Positions 61,782 to 64,000 of a DNA stretch of 64,000 nt are shown here, piece by piece; position 1 is the stretch's first letter, and every line of letters begins with the position of its first letter. The notes under the pieces are model-generated. The model did not search any database. It was not told the DNA's origin and saw only the letters and a list, made by a program, of their open reading frames with translations. The position numbers and the translations under genes were made by a program. Origin of the DNA: Mucilaginibacter celer (lineage in GTDB: Bacteria > Bacteroidota > Bacteroidia > Sphingobacteriales > Sphingobacteriaceae); contig NZ_CP032869.1 of NCBI RefSeq assembly GCF_003576455.2, forward strand, positions 6,014,001 to 6,078,000. The letters run 5' to 3'.

Positions 61782-62171
61782 ATGGCAACAAAACCAGCTT
61801 TCGCACCACAGTTGGCCATTCCGCATGGCGTAACTGACATTAGTTTTTATATTAACGCCTTAGGCGCTGTCGAGCTGCGCCGTTTCAGTAATGATGACGG
61901 CAGCATCCACGTATCCGAATTATCGATAAATGGCACCCTATTCCACCTGCACGAAGAAACAGAGCGCACGGCCGTACTTTGCCCCGATACCATTAAAGCC
62001 ACAAGCGTAACCATCGGTCTTTTTGTTGATGATGTGCACGCGGTAATGGAGCAGGCAAGGCAAGCCGGTGCTAAAGTTGCCTCGGAGGTACAGGATTATG
62101 ATTACGGCTACCGCCAGGGCGATTTTGTTGACCCCTTTGGGCACAGGTGGATGATTGAGAAAGCGATATAG
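61782..62171 (+). CDS. VOC family protein (glyoxalase/bleomycin-resistance-like) 1
   Basis: 129 residues from ATG 61782, 16 nt after the XRE gene. VOC beta-alpha-beta-beta-beta pattern: ITDISFYINALGAVELRRF-like start (GVTDISFYINALG), FVDDVHAVMEQARQAGAKV, and the C-terminal FVDPFGHRWMIEKAI typical of PhnB-like VOC members. Possible metal or small-molecule binding; substrate unknown. Confidence 0.88.
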   Translation: MATKPAFAPQLAIPHGVTDISFYINALGAVELRRFSNDDGSIHVSELSINGTLFHLHEETERTAVLCPDTIKATSVTIGLFVDDVHAVMEQARQAGAKVASEVQDYDYGYRQGDFVDPFGHRWMIEKAI

Positions 62172-62222
62172 GCGCAGAGAAGCAAGCTGTAAAAAATCAG
62201 TTAACAAGATAAAACACGCAAT

Positions 62223-62594
62223 ATGGCGAAGCAACCTACTTTCGGTAACGGCAAGATCTGCTACATCGAGATCCCGGCCATTGATATACCAACCTCGGCA
62301 AAGTTTTTTGAAACTGTTTTTGGATGGAATGTGCGAACGGATAATCACGGCTTCGCGGCCTTTGATGACGTCGTCGGCGAAGTAAGCGGCATGTGGGTAA
62401 CCGGCAGGGAACCAATGGGCAAGGCTGGCTTGCTGATATCTATTATGGTTGATGATGCCGCAACAGCTGTTAAATTAATAGAAGCTAACGGCGGGATAAT
62501 TATTAAACCGGTAGACAAGGAATCATCCGAAATTACCGCTCACTTTACGGATCCGGCCGGTAATTTATGGGGAATTTATCAGCACGGAGGATAA
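62223..62594 (+). CDS. VOC family protein 2
   Basis: 123 residues. CYIEIPAIDIPTSAKFFETVFGW start, VDDAATAVKLIEANGG middle and FTDPAGNLWGIYQH end fit the VOC superfamily (glyoxalase-like). It follows the first VOC gene by 51 nt, and a strong hairpin comes after it, so it probably ends the operon. Confidence 0.88.
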   Translation: MAKQPTFGNGKICYIEIPAIDIPTSAKFFETVFGWNVRTDNHGFAAFDDVVGEVSGMWVTGREPMGKAGLLISIMVDDAATAVKLIEANGGIIIKPVDKESSEITAHFTDPAGNLWGIYQHGG

Positions 62595-62596
62595 AG

Positions 62597-62642
62597 GCAT
62601 TAACGAACTGTTATACGATATTGTACAACAGTTCGTTAATGC
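62597..62642 (+). terminator. Hairpin after the second VOC gene
   Basis: A 16-bp perfect stem, GCATTAACGAACTGTT with its complement at 62627-62642, loop 14 nt, followed by TTTAATTAT. Confidence 0.7.
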
Positions 62643-62665
62643 TTTAATTATAAACCGATCACAAT

Positions 62666-63532
62666 ATGTTACTGCCCCGCTATTTTAAATTTATCGGATT
62701 TTTCCTGGTTATTCCCTCGCTGGTAATTGGTGTACTGTTTGAGTTTGCCGACTATGTTATCCCCTTTTTGAATTATCATGGAGGAAGGCGACGAGGCGCT
62801 ATGGCGGCTATTGGCGATCACAATATGACGGATGAAATAGCAACTACTCTTTTAATCTTCGGACTGTTTTTTATTGGCCTCAGCAAGTTAAAAAACGAAA
62901 ACGATCAAACACTTAAACTGAGGCTTAGCGCATTGTTTTGGGCCGTTTTAGTCGAGGGGGTTTCTGAGTCGGCATTGTTAATCGTCTTCAATTCCGGGTT
63001 ATTCCAAATTGATTTTATCCAACAATACGATACGCCTGTTCTCGTTTTCATAAACAATAACAATCTGGTTATTTTATTCATCACCTATCTATTACGATTT
63101 TACTATTTGTATTACTGTAATAAACAGAGCCCGAAGCCATACTATATTTCATTCCGCCCGTTGGTCTTAGCGGCCAAAGCAATCACCATTATATTGCTCA
63201 CCTATATCCTTGGTGCTTCATTAGATCTTATTAAAATAAAAGCGCTCGACTATGCAATTTTCATTTTATTACCGGCAATTTTGATATGGGTCGGCTCTGG
63301 CGACCAAACAAAAGGTGAGTTGATCGAGCCCATCAGGTTAAAGGCTATGCTTATAAGTGTAGGTTTTAATTATAGCTTATTTATTGTGCTAACATGGGCC
63401 GTTTACGGCATCAACTATCTTGCAGTGCAATATATTAGCATGGCTTCCGTGCCGCTTTTGTTTATTCCGCTTTTTTATTGGCTTAAATCACGGCAAAAAT
63501 CACAACCGGGAGTTACAGTTTCACTTTCGTAG
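62666..63532 (+). CDS. Polytopic membrane protein, fused relative of the two small paralogues
   Basis: 288 residues, about eight membrane helices. The first half (LIFGLFFIGLSKLKNENDQTLKLRLSALFWAVLVE-like region, about 68-102) and the second (IEPIRLKAMLISVGFNY then LTWAVYGINYL, about 218-255) both match the LR...SLQWAVYVNY region of the 60664 and 61131 proteins, so it looks like two diverged copies joined. Function unknown. It has its own position after the terminator and precedes trmD by 72 nt. Confidence 0.75.
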   Translation: MLLPRYFKFIGFFLVIPSLVIGVLFEFADYVIPFLNYHGGRRRGAMAAIGDHNMTDEIATTLLIFGLFFIGLSKLKNENDQTLKLRLSALFWAVLVEGVSESALLIVFNSGLFQIDFIQQYDTPVLVFINNNNLVILFITYLLRFYYLYYCNKQSPKPYYISFRPLVLAAKAITIILLTYILGASLDLIKIKALDYAIFILLPAILIWVGSGDQTKGELIEPIRLKAMLISVGFNYSLFIVLTWAVYGINYLAVQYISMASVPLLFIPLFYWLKSRQKSQPGVTVSLS

Positions 63533-63604
63533 GCCAACTATTCCTCCCCCGCATTCGCAAATTTGATCTCCGCATATCTGCATATTGATTTATTATCTTT
63601 GCGC

Positions 63605-64000
63605 ATGCGTTTTGATATCATCTCTGTTTTGCCCGGTTTGCTCGAAAGTCCTTTTGCTCACTCAATTTTACAGCGTGCGCAAAAAAAAGGTATTTCTGAA
63701 ATTGTAGTCCATAACCTGCGCGACTATGCTACCAATAAGCAAAAAAGCGTGGATGATTATCCTTACGGCGGCGGCAGCGGCATGGTAATGACCATTCCGC
63801 CTTTTGCAGCCTGTATTGAAAAGCTAAAATCAGAACGGGAATACGACGAGATCATTTTTATGAGCCCAGATGGCGAAACCCTTAACCAGGCTATAGCCAA
63901 CCAACTCTCCATCAAAAAAAACATCATTATACTTTGCGGCCATTACAAGGGGATAGATCAGCGCATCCGTGATATTTATGTAACCCGCGAAATCTCGATA
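63605..64000 (+). CDS. trmD: tRNA (guanine37-N1)-methyltransferase, 5' part (continues past window end)
   Basis: The first 132 residues of TrmD are visible: [20 protein letters not shown] start, [11 protein letters not shown] (SAM/tRNA loop), and [12 protein letters not shown] of the trefoil knot. It methylates G37 in tRNAs reading CNN or GGN codons, preventing frameshifts. ATG 63605 is the only fitting start. Confidence 0.95.
   Translation, partial: MRFDIISVLPGLLESPFAHSILQRAQKKGISEIVVHNLRDYATNKQKSVDDYPYGGGSGMVMTIPPFAACIEKLKSEREYDEIIFMSPDGETLNQAIANQLSIKKNIIILCGHYKGIDQRIRDIYVTREISI

Noticed and set aside
63594-63601. TATCTTTG as a trmD promoter -7 element
   Set aside because: Matches the consensus, but lies 3 nt before the start codon, so transcription would begin inside the gene; no -33 element at 19 nt.

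Overview
The window looks like chromosome of a Bacteroidota bacterium of the family Sphingobacteriaceae, most like Mucilaginibacter or Pedobacter. This is inferred from gene content and style: a Bacteroidetes-type promoter (TTTG-N19-TACATTTG), weak Shine-Dalgarno use, a split DsbD, a GlnRS, lineage-typical MacB/FtsX-like permeases and M14 peptidases, and many palindromic intergenic repeats. No rRNA, tRNA or CRISPR array was recognised.

Layout. 1-3265: the tail of a TIGR01777-type epimerase, then a complete IS256-family element (362-1705) with inverted repeats and an 8-bp target duplication, then an IS110-family transposase with a structured 5' non-coding region. 3266-7180: DUF3999 and DUF2339 envelope protein pair. 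7181-9565: secreted GH78 alpha-L-rhamnosidase. 9566-19314: a pentose-phosphate cluster, ROK sugar kinase-tkt-rpiA-tal-HAD phosphatase-gnd-zwf-pgl, closed by a terminator. 19600-26230: glnS, an FAD oxidoreductase, a YugP-like zinc peptidase, an AT-rich orphan gene between two strong terminators, apaG and dusB. 26270-29177: CPBP protease, DUF2007, cdsA and psd (phospholipid synthesis). 29546-36161: M14 carboxypeptidase, recQ, murF. 36585-41796: permease, a small unknown gene, two SDR genes, TM2 protein. 42179-46101: Nif3-like protein, zinc-ribbon coiled coil, DUF2809, a VapBC-like pair, radical SAM protein. 46131-48605: a 7TM protein-histidine kinase-response regulator set with overlapping genes. 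48918-56403: LUD protein, ftsH, rsfS, birA, split dsbD, pfkA. 56550-59093: SUKH protein, PAS/HisKA protein, 5'-nucleotidase. 59330-64000: rpsP-rimM and the start of trmD, separated by a 3.1-kb accessory block.

The most unusual features are non-coding or contextual. (1) Arrays of 7- or 8-bp 'words', different at each locus, often in two inverted arms, lie between operon genes and once inside murF. (2) The block inserted between rimM and trmD carries three related membrane proteins, a small XRE repressor-like protein and two VOC proteins, behind a consensus promoter covered by palindromes that look like its operator. (3) The IS110 leader is a candidate bridge RNA. (4) A 7TM protein overlaps a sensor-less histidine kinase. 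Several dispersed palindromic repeat families are also present, one of them sitting just after stop codons.
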